Part shown: positions 35,744 to 45,410 of the stretch, one piece after another
Numbering within the stretch: position 1 is the first letter of the stretch
How the letters are laid out: every line of letters starts with the position of its first letter
Assembly: GCA_025060615.1 (NCBI GenBank)
Contig: JANXBS010000014.1
Coordinates: forward strand, 1 to 64,000
Direction of reading: 5' to 3'
From: Anaerolineae bacterium
GTDB lineage: Bacteria > Chloroflexota > Anaerolineae > DUEN01
Length of the DNA stretch: 64,000 nt
Notes under the pieces: model-generated
What the model saw: the letters and a program-made list of their open reading frames with translations, nothing else
Told to the model about the DNA's origin: nothing
The model's database searches: none
Position numbers and translations under genes: made by a program

Positions 35744-38700
35744 TGCCATGAGGTATAGCGGAGCTCTTTTACTGGCACGCCGGCCTCATCCACGAAGCGG
35801 AAATAAAAGCCGAACATCCGTCCGCTGAACTCCTCCTGCGGGCCCCGGGTAGCCTTGACCAACACTGTATTCCATCCTATTTGAAGCTTCACCGGCTCGC
35901 GTTGCGGCTCTGTTAAGCGCGGCCTCTCGGAAGCGAGCACCAGTGAGCCATTGCACCACAGCTTGAGCTGTTCCTCGCCTAAGAGCTCCGCCCAAACGAT
36001 CCGCTCATCCGGCGACCAAACCCTGCACGCCGCATAGGCTACTGCATCCCTCACTGGCTGCAAGACCCCTGGCGACAGCAGCGCGGTGAAGTCCACGTAG
36101 CCAAAGCTATCGTGCAGATCGAGAGGCCGCCAGCGCACCTCGCCATCTCTGCCGATCATCACCGCCTGGGGATCCACTCCCTGCTCCGGCGGATAAGCGA
36201 TCTCGAAGCCTTTGCCGCCGTTGGGGAAGGGCCCGACCACCAGCCAGGACGAGGCATAGGCATGGGTCAGGAGTGCCTGGCCGTGCAGCGTGATCGTCTC
36301 ATCGCCCAGGATGACGCGGGCCGTAGCCTCGACGGTCGGCGCGCACACGGTAGGGCCTGGCTCCGGGGTTAGCTCCCACCAGGCATCGGCGATGCCACCT
36401 CCTGTCGCCCTGGGACGCCTCTGGCTTGTCGGCTGGGCCTGCCAGCCCGGCGGCGCTGTCAGCGCGAAATCGGCCGTCAGATCTGGATTGCGCAGCGGAT
36501 TGCGCACGTACGCCCTTACCCGCCATCGTCCAGGCTCGGCAGCCGGTCCCACTTCCACTTCCAATTCAGGTGGTAGCACAGGCGCCGCAAGCGACACCGT
36601 CTGCGCTACTACCGTCACGGTGACGGCTTCGTTCGTTGGGTGCTGGCCCAAGTGAACCGTGAGGGTGCGCGCGGCCGCGTCGTAAGTCCAGCCCGCGCCC
36701 TCGGTCAGGACGAGATCACCTACCTGCACGAGGGCAGGCGGATGGCTGTCGTGAAAGGCCAGGGTCCACGTTCGCGTGGCTGGCAAGCCGTCCAACTGAC
36801 CTCGCGCGGCCGTGATCGTCACCCGCCGCATCGCCCCATCGCTGTAGAGGAGCTGCGTTTTGGCATAGGCGCCGCGCTCAAAGGCGAAGGTGTCGCCATC
36901 GTCCTCATACAGCTCAAAAGCCGCATCACCACCGGGGTAGATGTGCAGAGTGATCTCATCAAGAGGTCGCTGATCGGCGAAGAGCACCTCTGGCCCCATG
37001 GGAACCAAGCTGCCCCCGCGCACGAAGAGCGGGATCGTATCGAGCGGCGCTTCCACGGTCACCCAACGGCCCCCTTCTAGCCGCTCGTCGGTCCAGAAAT
37101 CATACCAGATGCCCCGGGGCAGATACACCTCCCGTTGACGAGCGCCAAGTTTGACCACCGGGGCGACGAGCAAGGCTGGCCCGAAGGTGAATTGATGCTC
37201 GGCGGCCACGGCTTGAGCGTCATCGCCGAAGTCCATTACCATCGCCCGCATGAAGGGCTGGCCGCTCTCATAGGTCCGACGGGCGCAGGCGTAGATATAT
37301 GGCAGCAGCCGGTAACGGAGTCGGATGTAGCGGGCGCAGATGGCCTCGACCTGTGGTCCAAAGGTCCATGGCTCGTTGCCCGGCCGTGTCCCGTGGGTGC
37401 GGAAGATCGGGCAAAAGGTCCCCCACTCGAACCAGCGAACGTACAGTTCGGGGCTGAAACCCGTCGTTGTAAAGAAACCGCCGATATCGGTGGTCCAGTA
37501 CGGCTGGCCGGACAGGCAGACCTCCTGGCCGACGACGACCTGATCGCGCAGCACCTCCCACTCAGTGGCGATGTCGCCGGACCACATAAGGGTGCCGTAG
37601 CGAGGAATACCGGCCCAGGCGGTGCGGGCCAGCGCGCACACACGCAGGTCGCTCTCCCGCCGCTGGTTCTCGTACAGCCCCTTCGACCACAGCAGTGAGT
37701 AGACGTTGTGGACGCGCTCACGAGAGCCTAAGAAGTGCTGCGCGCCAATCGGATGGATCTCCGCCTCGCCCATGTCGGTCCAGAAGGCGCGAATGCCCTG
37801 CCGCCAGATAGGGCGGAAGCGTGTCCACCAGGCGGCCCGGGCCTGTGGGTTCGAGTGATCATACAACATGCGATGATCATTGGGGATGTCCACCAGAAAG
37901 CCACGGCGGTGAAACTCGTGAAATGTACGCGCTCGCTTCTCAACGAATGGGTGTTGGGCCTGCATGACGCGAAAGCCCATCTCGCGCAACTCGCGCATGG
38001 TCGCCGCTGGATCAGGCCAGTCCTTTTCTACCCAAGCCAAGTCGCCGAAATGCTCGAACCAGTGCCAGTCAATTACTAGCACATCGCACGGGAGGCCGCG
38101 CCGGCGATACTCGCGAGCGATATAAGTCAGCTCCTCTGCGCTGCGGTAGCGGTTTTTGCATTGGATCAGCCCCAGCGCCCAGCGTGGCGGCAGGGACGGC
38201 TGGCCGGTAAGCATCGTGTAGCTCGCCAGAATGCGATCAAAGTCCGGCCCATATAGGAAGAAGATGTCCAGCTCGCCGCCGTCGAGAAGGATCGTCAAGC
38301 GCTCAGGATGTCCTTCGCCGGAGGGCTCACCGTGAGGCCAGGGGCAGGGAGCCCACTCAGGGCGCATCGGAGCCGGTGCCGGCTCTCCCTCACCGATCAC
38401 CCAGCGGGATGGCCAGGACGAGTTCAACAGCAGGCCGTAGCCCGCAGTGGTCAGCATTAGAGGGATGCCAGCGTTCCCACTGTGGCGGAAGCCGTTCCAT
38501 TCTTGCCACATGCGCCGTTCGAGGCCGCGCAGGTTCAAACGGGAAAACGCCCCTTGGCCCAGGCCATAGACGCCCACGCCTGGCGGCAAAGCCAACCGTT
38601 GCACGCGTCGGGCGCCGTCCCATTCAATGGCGGGCACATCGGCTGGCGTGGCGGCGATCAGGCGGCCCTGCGCATCCAGCAGACGCAGCGTGAAGGGATG

Positions 38701-38955
38701 ACGGATGATCTCCGCCCGTAGCTCGCCAGTGGTGATAGTGATGGCCGCATCGGTGGCGATAAAGGTGGCCGCAGCGTACGGCATCGGCTCATGGGCCAGG
38801 GTGAACGTCTCCTCCTCGCGAAACTCGCCGCCAGGGGCCAGGCGGACGCGCAACACATTGGCAGCGACAAAACGCATCTCCAACAACGCGTCATCCACTT
38901 CTATTAGCGCGCCGCCAATTACAGGGATGCTTCCAGAGACGCTCGCGGTCTTCAT
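35740..38955 (-). CDS. GH31 family alpha-glycosidase with long C-terminal region
   Basis: A family 31 glycoside hydrolase (alpha-glucosidase or alpha-xylosidase type). Seen: an N-terminal beta-sandwich (1-250), then the TIM barrel with VIDWHWFEHFGD near 295-305. The catalytic nucleophile Asp394 is in FWTDMGEAEI, the acid/base Asp461 in MWSGDIATEW, and YWTTDIGGFF follows at ~486. The proximal beta domain ends near 770. The last 300 residues form extra beta-rich domains not needed for catalysis. There is no signal peptide, so it is likely intracellular. It follows the GH32 gene by 44 nt. Substrate is not predictable from the sequence. Confidence 0.9.
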   Translation of the reverse strand: MKTASVSGSIPVIGGALIEVDDALLEMRFVAANVLRVRLAPGGEFREEETFTLAHEPMPYAAATFIATDAAITITTGELRAEIIRHPFTLRLLDAQGRLIAATPADVPAIEWDGARRVQRLALPPGVGVYGLGQGAFSRLNLRGLERRMWQEWNGFRHSGNAGIPLMLTTAGYGLLLNSSWPSRWVIGEGEPAPAPMRPEWAPCPWPHGEPSGEGHPERLTILLDGGELDIFFLYGPDFDRILASYTMLTGQPSLPPRWALGLIQCKNRYRSAEELTYIAREYRRRGLPCDVLVIDWHWFEHFGDLAWVEKDWPDPAATMRELREMGFRVMQAQHPFVEKRARTFHEFHRRGFLVDIPNDHRMLYDHSNPQARAAWWTRFRPIWRQGIRAFWTDMGEAEIHPIGAQHFLGSRERVHNVYSLLWSKGLYENQRRESDLRVCALARTAWAGIPRYGTLMWSGDIATEWEVLRDQVVVGQEVCLSGQPYWTTDIGGFFTTTGFSPELYVRWFEWGTFCPIFRTHGTRPGNEPWTFGPQVEAICARYIRLRYRLLPYIYACARRTYESGQPFMRAMVMDFGDDAQAVAAEHQFTFGPALLVAPVVKLGARQREVYLPRGIWYDFWTDERLEGGRWVTVEAPLDTIPLFVRGGSLVPMGPEVLFADQRPLDEITLHIYPGGDAAFELYEDDGDTFAFERGAYAKTQLLYSDGAMRRVTITAARGQLDGLPATRTWTLAFHDSHPPALVQVGDLVLTEGAGWTYDAAARTLTVHLGQHPTNEAVTVTVVAQTVSLAAPVLPPELEVEVGPAAEPGRWRVRAYVRNPLRNPDLTADFALTAPPGWQAQPTSQRRPRATGGGIADAWWELTPEPGPTVCAPTVEATARVILGDETITLHGQALLTHAYASSWLVVGPFPNGGKGFEIAYPPEQGVDPQAVMIGRDGEVRWRPLDLHDSFGYVDFTALLSPGVLQPVRDAVAYAACRVWSPDERIVWAELLGEEQLKLWCNGSLVLASERPRLTEPQREPVKLQIGWNTVLVKATRGPQEEFSGRMFGFYFRFVDEAGVPVKELRYTSWQ

Positions 38956-38999
38956 GGCAAAAACTCCTTCTTGCGGTATGGTCTTTAGCTCAATGCCGG

Positions 39000-40391
39000 C
39001 TATCTAGAGATCGAACCCATCTCCCAGACGTCCAGTGACTTCAGCCTGACGCTGCCATTCCGCGCGAACAAACCAAGGCCCAGGCTATCAGCCCGAGTGG
39101 GGTAGATCCGACTGGCGAGACAGGCCTGATCGTCTGCGAACACTTCCACTACGGAACGATCTAGGAAGATGCGCAGGGTCAGCCTCTCGTTCACGGCGAG
39201 CTTGAGCGGGGCGGCGAAAGTATCTCGATGAGCCGCAGGGTCCAGACTTGACCGCTCTCGGCTCACAACCAGCTGACTTCTCGGACGATCGCAGACGATC
39301 TCCGTCTGTTCGGCCCCGTCGGGCGAACGGCACACCCGGATCCCGAACTCGGCGGCATCACCGAATTCGAATTCAGCGAGGATCTCCAACGCATCTCCCT
39401 GGACGTCGCTTAAGATGTCCGCAGAGGCCGGCGATACCTCAACGCCTTCGAAGCGCCAGTGCTGTTTCCGTAGGCCCTCTATTTCCGGCGCTGGAACCTG
39501 GCTCAGCCGGCCATCCGAGCGTAGGGACAGCACCCGCGGCAACGACATCACGCCGGCCCAGCCGGCTGCCTGACACGCCTCACTACTGCGCCCTTCCCAC
39601 AGCCAGCCGAACAGGATGCGGCGGCGCTGATCGTCCCAGAACGATTGTGGGGCGTAGAAGTGTCCACCCCAATCCACAGTGCCTTGAACTTCTGGAGTGA
39701 ACTTGTGATCGGCGTACGTGCCGATGAAGTAGATCGCCTTGCGGAGGGGAATCGGCGAGACGATCAGTACATGTTTGTCGCCCAGCGAGAAGAAATCCGG
39801 GCACTCCCACATCTCGCCGGTTTCCTCTCGGCGGCCGATGCACAGCGGGCCTAGGTATTCCCAACGTCGCAGGTCCGGGGAGCGATAGAGCAGCACGGTA
39901 CCTCCGACGCCCTGGATGCCTGAGCCGACGAGCTGGTACCAGATGTCCCCTTCCTGCCACACGCTGTGGTCGCGAAAGCCGACCACCTCTAGCCCTGCTG
40001 GAGGAGCGGCGATCACCGGGTTGCCGACATACTTCTCCCACGTGAGCAGGTCATCATCCCTGCTTATAGCGAGGCAAGGTCGTTGGTTTCCCTCACGCAC
40101 ACCCGTGTAGATCAGAGTCGCCGTGCCGCGATCGTCCACAGCGCAGCCTGACCAGCAACCGTCCTGATCCGGGCCACCGGGTGTCGGAGCAAGGGCGATC
40201 GGGAGATGTCGCCAGTGCACCAGGTCCTCACTCACAGCGTGGCCCCAGTGCATCAGGCCCCAGGTGGCGGCAACGGGGTTATGCTGGTAGAAGAGGTGGT
40301 ATTTTCCTTTCCACTGGATCAGCCCATTCGGATCGTTCATCCAGTGAGCCGGCGGAAGAAAGTGATAGCATGGGCGATGAGGATCGTTCAT
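39000..40391 (-). CDS. GH32 family fructosidase (sucrose hydrolase/levanase type)
   Basis: A family 32 beta-fructosidase of 463 residues. Seen: five-bladed propeller start WMNDPNG with nucleophile Asp20, FYQHNP and WGLMHWGHAVSEDLVHW, the acid/base motif ECPDF with Glu196, and a C-terminal beta-sandwich ending in FLDRSVVEVF. The conserved RDP motif that positions the fructosyl unit reads RDH at 140-142. No signal peptide, so sucrose or short fructans would be split inside the cell. The ATG has GAGG about 8 nt before it. It lies between a small membrane protein and GH31. Confidence 0.9.
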   Translation of the reverse strand: MNDPHRPCYHFLPPAHWMNDPNGLIQWKGKYHLFYQHNPVAATWGLMHWGHAVSEDLVHWRHLPIALAPTPGGPDQDGCWSGCAVDDRGTATLIYTGVREGNQRPCLAISRDDDLLTWEKYVGNPVIAAPPAGLEVVGFRDHSVWQEGDIWYQLVGSGIQGVGGTVLLYRSPDLRRWEYLGPLCIGRREETGEMWECPDFFSLGDKHVLIVSPIPLRKAIYFIGTYADHKFTPEVQGTVDWGGHFYAPQSFWDDQRRRILFGWLWEGRSSEACQAAGWAGVMSLPRVLSLRSDGRLSQVPAPEIEGLRKQHWRFEGVEVSPASADILSDVQGDALEILAEFEFGDAAEFGIRVCRSPDGAEQTEIVCDRPRSQLVVSRERSSLDPAAHRDTFAAPLKLAVNERLTLRIFLDRSVVEVFADDQACLASRIYPTRADSLGLGLFARNGSVRLKSLDVWEMGSISR

Positions 40392-40560
40392 TCTTGAGCC
40401 TCAAGTAGGGTGACCTGGCCAGCTTCATCCCTGAAGATATGAATGATTTGCACTGCGCGGCCACAACTTCGCCAGAGAGCACATGCAAGTGGACGCAGCT
40501 GATTCACTCGTTCTTCCCATATGCCGGCCTGGAGCGAATTAAAAGGCAAAAAGCAGTTGT

Positions 40561-41121
40561 CTAACGGTTGTTAGTGGCTTGTTGAAACTCAGCGATGGGC
40601 TTTCCGCCCATCTCAGCCAGGAGGACATTCAGCCGTGCCCCAATGGGGACCAGACAAGAGTCGGACTTCCGTCCCGTCGTGTTCCAGTCCACTGCTGTCA
40701 GATAAGCCGCACCAAAGGCGATCTTAGCGCGCCATTGCTCGCCGTATAGCGCGATCAGCTCTACGGGCGCCGTGTTGGGGTGTGTAAGCCAGTCCAGGTG
40801 TTGGAGGAGAGCTCGCTGGCGGTTAGGGTGAAGCTCATCGCAGGCCTGAACCAGAGCGCGAAGCTCCTCATACGGGAGCGCCTCCTCTGGTGAGAGCGTA
40901 GGCAGCCGACGCACCGCAGTCACTGTAGCTGCAATCCCCGGCAACGGCGTTGCCCATCGAAAAGGGCCCCTATTTTCGGCCGTATTAAACACGTAAAGGC
41001 CGGCTCCCCATAGCGCTGCCAATGCCAACGCAACGCCCAGGGCCAGCCAGAGACGGCTCTGAGACGAGCGCCTTTGGGGGCGCCCGGGCTTAGCGCTGCG
41101 AGAGCGACCGGATATAGGCAT
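40561..41121 (-). CDS. Membrane-anchored hypothetical protein
   Basis: A 186-residue protein with a basic, Ser/Arg-rich start (1-22), one membrane helix (about 24-47) and a soluble helical domain outside. I recognise no family. A conserved-looking SCLVPIGARLNVLLAEMGGK segment lies near the end. The start ATG overlaps the end of the cytochrome c gene by 32 nt in another frame, with GAAGG 6 nt upstream, so the two are probably coupled. A role near the cytochrome at the outer face is inference. Confidence 0.65.
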   Translation of the reverse strand: MPISGRSRSAKPGRPQRRSSQSRLWLALGVALALAALWGAGLYVFNTAENRGPFRWATPLPGIAATVTAVRRLPTLSPEEALPYEELRALVQACDELHPNRQRALLQHLDWLTHPNTAPVELIALYGEQWRAKIAFGAAYLTAVDWNTTGRKSDSCLVPIGARLNVLLAEMGGKPIAEFQQATNNR

Positions 41122-41557
41122 AGATCGCCTTCACCCCAGAGGGGCTGATCTTCTGAGGGCCGAAGATGTGCTCATTCCCCAGCTTGCCTGATCCGCCGGT
41201 GCGCAGGATATCTGTGAACTCCTGCTCAGTCAGAGAAGTTCCCGCCAGCCCCTTTGCCTTGCCAGGTACCCCTTCCCCCTGCACGCCGTGGCATCCTGAG
41301 CATCCCTTAGACTCGTAAAGCTGCTTCCCCCGCTCTAAATCTACCACTGGTTTCGGAGTGGGGGTTGTCGTAGCTACCACTGTGATCATCGTGGTAGGCT
41401 GCTCAAACTTCGCTTGCAAGGGCGTGACTGCCAAGGGGGCAGTAGGGCTCTTCGCTGCAGGGGAAGCCTCCTGCCGCCGGCCACAAGTGGGCAGCAAGAG
41501 TATGATCAAGATCCAGATCAGAATCAGCCCTCTCCTTAAAAATGGCTTATCTTTCAT
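41090..41557 (-). CDS. Small lipoprotein cytochrome c
   Basis: A 155-residue monohaem cytochrome c. Seen: a membrane helix with lipobox-like LLLPTC25, a Pro/Thr-rich linker (to residue ~72), and the haem motif CSGCH at 86-90 with Gly-rich surroundings. No Met follows the haem motif, although most class I cytochromes use a distal Met; a His in NEHIFG may serve, or the iron is five-coordinate. It lies 18 nt after the OppC-type permease gene, an unusual place for a cytochrome. Confidence 0.85.
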   Translation of the reverse strand: MKDKPFLRRGLILIWILIILLLPTCGRRQEASPAAKSPTAPLAVTPLQAKFEQPTTMITVVATTTPTPKPVVDLERGKQLYESKGCSGCHGVQGEGVPGKAKGLAGTSLTEQEFTDILRTGGSGKLGNEHIFGPQKISPSGVKAIYAYIRSLSQR

Positions 41558-41575
41558 CCTTCCTCCCTTATCCCT

Positions 41576-42487
41576 TCACTCGACTAATCGCGGATCTAAG
41601 GCATCGCGCAATCCATCGCCCATGAAGGTGAACCCGAGCATGGTCAGTGCGATCAGAATCGTAGGGAAGAGGGCCAGATGCCAATACACACGGACATAAG
41701 CACTGCTCACCCCTACCATCTTACCCCAACTGGGCAGTGGATCATTGATCCCAATGCCCAAGAAGCTCAAACCTGCCTCCCCGAAGATCGCCGCCGGAAT
41801 GCCGAAACTCACAGCAACCAACAGTGGAGAGATAGCGTTAGGAAGCAGATGCCTCCAGATGATGCGCCATTCTGAAGCGCCAATACAGCGTGCTGCCTCT
41901 ATGTACTCCTTCTCTCGCAAGGAGAGCAATTGCCCTCGCATTAGGCGTGCGATCCCCAGCCAGCTCGTCACACCAAGGATCAAGATCACCTTCTCCAGGC
42001 CCCCGCCGAAGACCGTGATCAAGAAGATGGCGAAGAGAAGCCCTGGAAAGGCCGTCATCACATCAATCAAGCGAGAGATCAGGAAGTCCGTACGGCCTCC
42101 GCGAAAGCCAGCCAGCGCTCCTAAAGGCACGCCGATGCTGAGCGCAATTAGCTGAACGGAGATTCCTACTGTCATGGATGTGCGGGCGCCGTAGATGAGC
42201 CGGCTCAGGTAATCACGCCCCACCTCGTCCGTGCCCAATGGGAAATTGGGATCCACAAAGGGGAACAGCAGCACTTTATCAAAGTGTACTTTATCATATG
42301 GATACGGTGCCAGCCAATCGGCGAAGATAGCCAGGAACAGAAAGCAAAGAACGATCGCCAGCCCCAGGATGGCTAGACGATTTTTGAAGAAGCGACGAGC
42401 AGCATCTCGCCACAGGCTGCGATGTCGCAGTGCGGGCGCGGCCGGTGTCAGAGAGATCACAGCGACTTGGGTGGTACTCTGCGCCAT
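41576..42487 (-). CDS. Dpp/Opp-type ABC transporter permease (C subunit)
   Basis: A 303-residue inner-membrane permease. Seen: an N-terminal OppC_N segment with a first helix (FFKNRLAILGLAIVL), the segment PFVDPNFPLGTDEVGRDYLSRLIYGAR, and the EAA loop EYIEAARCIGASEWRIIWRHLLPN that docks to the ATPase. Six membrane helices. The start ATG overlaps the stop of the B permease (TGATG), which couples translation. The transported compound is likely a peptide or oligosaccharide; see the binding protein. Confidence 0.92.
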   Translation of the reverse strand: MAQSTTQVAVISLTPAAPALRHRSLWRDAARRFFKNRLAILGLAIVLCFLFLAIFADWLAPYPYDKVHFDKVLLFPFVDPNFPLGTDEVGRDYLSRLIYGARTSMTVGISVQLIALSIGVPLGALAGFRGGRTDFLISRLIDVMTAFPGLLFAIFLITVFGGGLEKVILILGVTSWLGIARLMRGQLLSLREKEYIEAARCIGASEWRIIWRHLLPNAISPLLVAVSFGIPAAIFGEAGLSFLGIGINDPLPSWGKMVGVSSAYVRVYWHLALFPTILIALTMLGFTFMGDGLRDALDPRLVE

Positions 42488-43458
42488 CACACACCTCTCC
42501 CGGCGGCCCCGCCTAATCGCACCCGTGGGTCAATCCAAGTGTATACGATGTCGGTCAGCAGATAGGTCAGCCCCCACAGGGCCGCGATGAGCAAGACCAA
42601 GGCCATGATCATCGGATAATCGCGGTTAAACGTGCTCGTCACGAAAAACTTGCCCAACCCCGGGATGCGGAAGGTCGCTTCGATAAAGATCGAACCAGTG
42701 AGCAGGTTGGGGATCTCGGGCCCCAGCGCCGTCACCATCGGGATCAGCGAGTTTTTGAGCACGTGACGGAAGAGGATGACGCGTTCGGAAAGCCCCTTAG
42801 CGCGGGCCGTGCGCACGTAGTCGGCGCGGATGGACTCCAGCACGCTAGCGCGCGTATAACGGGCCACCAGCGAGAAAGGGGCTAGTGAGTACGCCAGAAC
42901 CGGCAGGATCCAGTCCTTGGAGAACACCCCTGGGATCACCCAGTGTTGCGGCTCGCTCCAGCCGCCCGAGGGCAGCACCTTGAGCCGCACTGAGAAGATT
43001 AGGATCAGCCATAAAGCCACCACGAAGTTGGGCACCGTGATTCCCAGCATCGCCGTAAACGTGACGACGTTGTCAATCCATGAGTTCTGATAATAGGCTG
43101 CCAACATGCCTGCGATCAACCCCAGCCCAAACGATAAGACGATCGTCATCGCACCCACCTGAGCAGTGATCTTCCAGGTGTCGGCGATCAATTGGGCCAC
43201 AGTAGTGTTGGGGACCTGGTACGGGATCCCGAAATCGAAATGCAGTGCATTCCACATATACTTGAGATATTGCTTCCACACCGGCTGATCCAGTCCATAC
43301 TTGCGCAGGATATTCGCTTTGGCCGCCGGGGGCAGACGTTGTTTCTCCTCGTCAAAAGGCCCCCCAGGCACCGAATGCATTAGCACAAAAGTGATGATGG
43401 AGACCACCAAAAGCACAAAAAGAAGGGAAATCAGCCGACCTACGATGTACCGAGTCAT
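42487..43458 (-). CDS. Dpp/Opp-type ABC transporter permease (B subunit)
   Basis: A 323-residue permease of the DppB/OppB family. Seen: N-terminal helix ([22 protein letters not shown], split at the domain edge), the [12 protein letters not shown] region, and the EAA loop [25 protein letters not shown]. It ends with the family-typical RVRLGG. It pairs with the C permease just downstream. AAAAGGTG precedes the ATG. Upstream, between this gene and the binding protein, lies a strong hairpin. Confidence 0.93.
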   Translation of the reverse strand: MTRYIVGRLISLLFVLLVVSIITFVLMHSVPGGPFDEEKQRLPPAAKANILRKYGLDQPVWKQYLKYMWNALHFDFGIPYQVPNTTVAQLIADTWKITAQVGAMTIVLSFGLGLIAGMLAAYYQNSWIDNVVTFTAMLGITVPNFVVALWLILIFSVRLKVLPSGGWSEPQHWVIPGVFSKDWILPVLAYSLAPFSLVARYTRASVLESIRADYVRTARAKGLSERVILFRHVLKNSLIPMVTALGPEIPNLLTGSIFIEATFRIPGLGKFFVTSTFNRDYPMIMALVLLIAALWGLTYLLTDIVYTWIDPRVRLGGAAGRGV

Positions 43459-43482
43459 TTTTCACCTTTTGCAGCGCAAGTG

Positions 43483-43513
43483 AGGTGGCAGAAGGCAATG
43501 CCTTCTGCCACCT
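43483..43513 (-). other. Strong intercistronic hairpin between binding protein and permease genes
   Basis: A perfect inverted repeat: AGGTGGCAGAAGG 43483-43495 with CCTTCTGCCACCT 43501-43513 around a 5-nt loop. It is in the gap between the binding-protein stop and the first permease, 25 nt before the permease start. There is no T-run, so it is more likely an RNA stabiliser or processing site than a full terminator. Confidence 0.7.
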
Positions 43514-43553
43514 AAGAAGCCAGCTCCTGGCATGAGGACGGCTTCCGAGCTGA

Positions 43554-45410
43554 TCACTGGCCGAGGAGCTGGTTCCGGTAGGTTGTGTAGTTCATCACAT
43601 CCTTGGAGATGTAAATGTTGCCCCAGACCCAATCGTTGCCCCAGTGCCAAGCGGCGATGCCCTGGGAGTCCGGCTCACGGATGCCATCCCCTTGGATGTA
43701 GGGCTGGAATAGATCGCCCTGCCACCGATGGGCAATGAAGATGCCGCCCACGTCGTCTACCAGGATGCGCTCTGCCTCCTGGAACATCGCCTTACGTCGC
43801 TCGGGATCGCCCGTCAGGCTGCTGGCCTCACGCACTAGGCGGTCGAATTCGTCGTTCTTCCAGGAGTGACGACCAGTGGAGAGCCAGATACCCAGCATAT
43901 TAGACGGGTCTAGGAAGTCCATCCCATAGGAGACGGCGCCGAACTGAAGCTGGGTAGGCTTAGCGTTGAGGGCGTCCATATAGACCTTGAAGTCCTTGTT
44001 GGAGACCTCGATCTGGATATTCAGGCACTCAGAGATGGACGCCGCCACAGCCTGGAAGACGGCTTGCATCGCCGGGCCTTCGCTGCGCAGCCACATCTCC
44101 AGCTTCGGGAAGCCCTGGCCATTGGGGTAGCCCGCCTTAGCCAGATAGTCCCTGGCCAGCTCGCAGTCGTACTTCTGATACTCTTTGAGCTTGCCCTCGG
44201 TGTCCGACGCGGGGAAGCCGGGCATCAGGAACGAGTAGGCAGGCATGGCCTTGATCTCGCCATAGACGTTCTTCACGATGGACTCGCGATCTACCGCATG
44301 GGCGAACGCCTTACGCACATTGAGATCGTTGAAGGGCGGGTTGTACGTGTCGAAGAGGAGATAATCCGTCCGGAAGTCGCCATAGTGCCGCAAGTAGTTG
44401 GCCTTTAGCACCGGGTCTGACTGGATGATCGCAAAGTCCGCTGGGGTGAGCCACTCGTAGCCGACCTGGTCTATTTCATGGTTTTGGAAAGCGATGAAGG
44501 CAGTGCTCATATCCATGTACTCGGCGATCAGCCGCTTCAGCCGTGGCTTGCGGAACCCCTTATACATCGGATTCGCCACTAGCTCGATGCGCTTGCCTGG
44601 CTCTAGCACCTCCAGCTTGAAGGGTCCGGCTGAGACCGAGGTCTCTACCTTGCTGTTGTAGAGCGGTCCGTGCTGCTCCAGCGCCTTCTTCTGCATTACG
44701 AACGAGAACTGCATCATAGCCGGCAGCGGCGGCCACGGCGTCTGGGTGGTGATCTGCAGCGTGAGGTCGTCCAACGCCTTCACGCCCAGCTCCGTAGGAG
44801 GCAGCTCGCCGGCGATGATCTCGTCCCAGTTCTTCAACACGCCCGAATAGAACCAGGCGAAGTCCCACGCGTGCTTGGGGTCCGCGATCATCTGATACGT
44901 GGCCTCCCAGTCATAAGCTGTCAGCGGCGTCCCATCCGACCACTGGAGGCCCGGCTTAATGTAGAAGGTCCAGGTCAGCCCATCCTCCGACACTTCCCAG
45001 CGCTCAGCGGACGCCGGGATGACATTGAAGTCCTTATCCAGGTTCACCAATTGATCCTGGAAGAGGTCGCTGAGGCAGAAACGCTGATAGACGGCCACCT
45101 GGAAGTCGAAGGTGATATGGTTGCCCTTAATGTCGCAGGGGACCTTATAGATCTGCCAGTCGTACGGAGCTGCATCCTCCGGCAGCCGCTCGCCGTAGAT
45201 GGTCGTATACGCCTCCTCTGGGATGGGGACGGGCGTTGGAGTGGGCTCTTCAGGCTTCGGCGCCGGGGTCGGTGTAGCTACCTCCGCTACAGGGGGCTGC
45301 TCCGTAGGCGGGACTGGCGTCGGCGCGGGCTGAGGGGCGCAGGCGGCCACCAGCATCCCCATGACGACGAGCACCCCTAGAACTGTAAACCACGTCTGCT
45401 TTGCGCTCAT
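43554..45410 (-). CDS. Family 5 extracellular solute-binding lipoprotein
   Basis: A 618-residue binding protein of the DppA/OppA class that delivers a ligand to the two permeases. Seen: a signal peptide with lipobox LVAAC24, a long Pro/Thr/Glu linker (to ~65), then the SBP_bac_5 fold with RWEVSEDGLTWTFYIKPGLQWSDGTPLTAYDWEATY split over its first domain. RKAFAHAVDRESIV follows further on. The class takes peptides, but some members in thermophiles take oligosaccharides, which would fit the glycosidases downstream. The ATG has AAAGGAGGAG. No ATPase genes lie beside it. Confidence 0.92.
   Translation of the reverse strand: MSAKQTWFTVLGVLVVMGMLVAACAPQPAPTPVPPTEQPPVAEVATPTPAPKPEEPTPTPVPIPEEAYTTIYGERLPEDAAPYDWQIYKVPCDIKGNHITFDFQVAVYQRFCLSDLFQDQLVNLDKDFNVIPASAERWEVSEDGLTWTFYIKPGLQWSDGTPLTAYDWEATYQMIADPKHAWDFAWFYSGVLKNWDEIIAGELPPTELGVKALDDLTLQITTQTPWPPLPAMMQFSFVMQKKALEQHGPLYNSKVETSVSAGPFKLEVLEPGKRIELVANPMYKGFRKPRLKRLIAEYMDMSTAFIAFQNHEIDQVGYEWLTPADFAIIQSDPVLKANYLRHYGDFRTDYLLFDTYNPPFNDLNVRKAFAHAVDRESIVKNVYGEIKAMPAYSFLMPGFPASDTEGKLKEYQKYDCELARDYLAKAGYPNGQGFPKLEMWLRSEGPAMQAVFQAVAASISECLNIQIEVSNKDFKVYMDALNAKPTQLQFGAVSYGMDFLDPSNMLGIWLSTGRHSWKNDEFDRLVREASSLTGDPERRKAMFQEAERILVDDVGGIFIAHRWQGDLFQPYIQGDGIREPDSQGIAAWHWGNDWVWGNIYISKDVMNYTTYRNQLLGQ

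Noticed and set aside
43483-43513. Calling the hairpin after the binding-protein gene a terminator
   Set aside because: No T-run on the transcribed side, and the permeases downstream need the transcript.
44670-45380. 236-codon open frame opposite the binding-protein gene
   Set aside because: Low-complexity Arg/Leu sequence without ribosome binding site; the minus-strand gene is certain.
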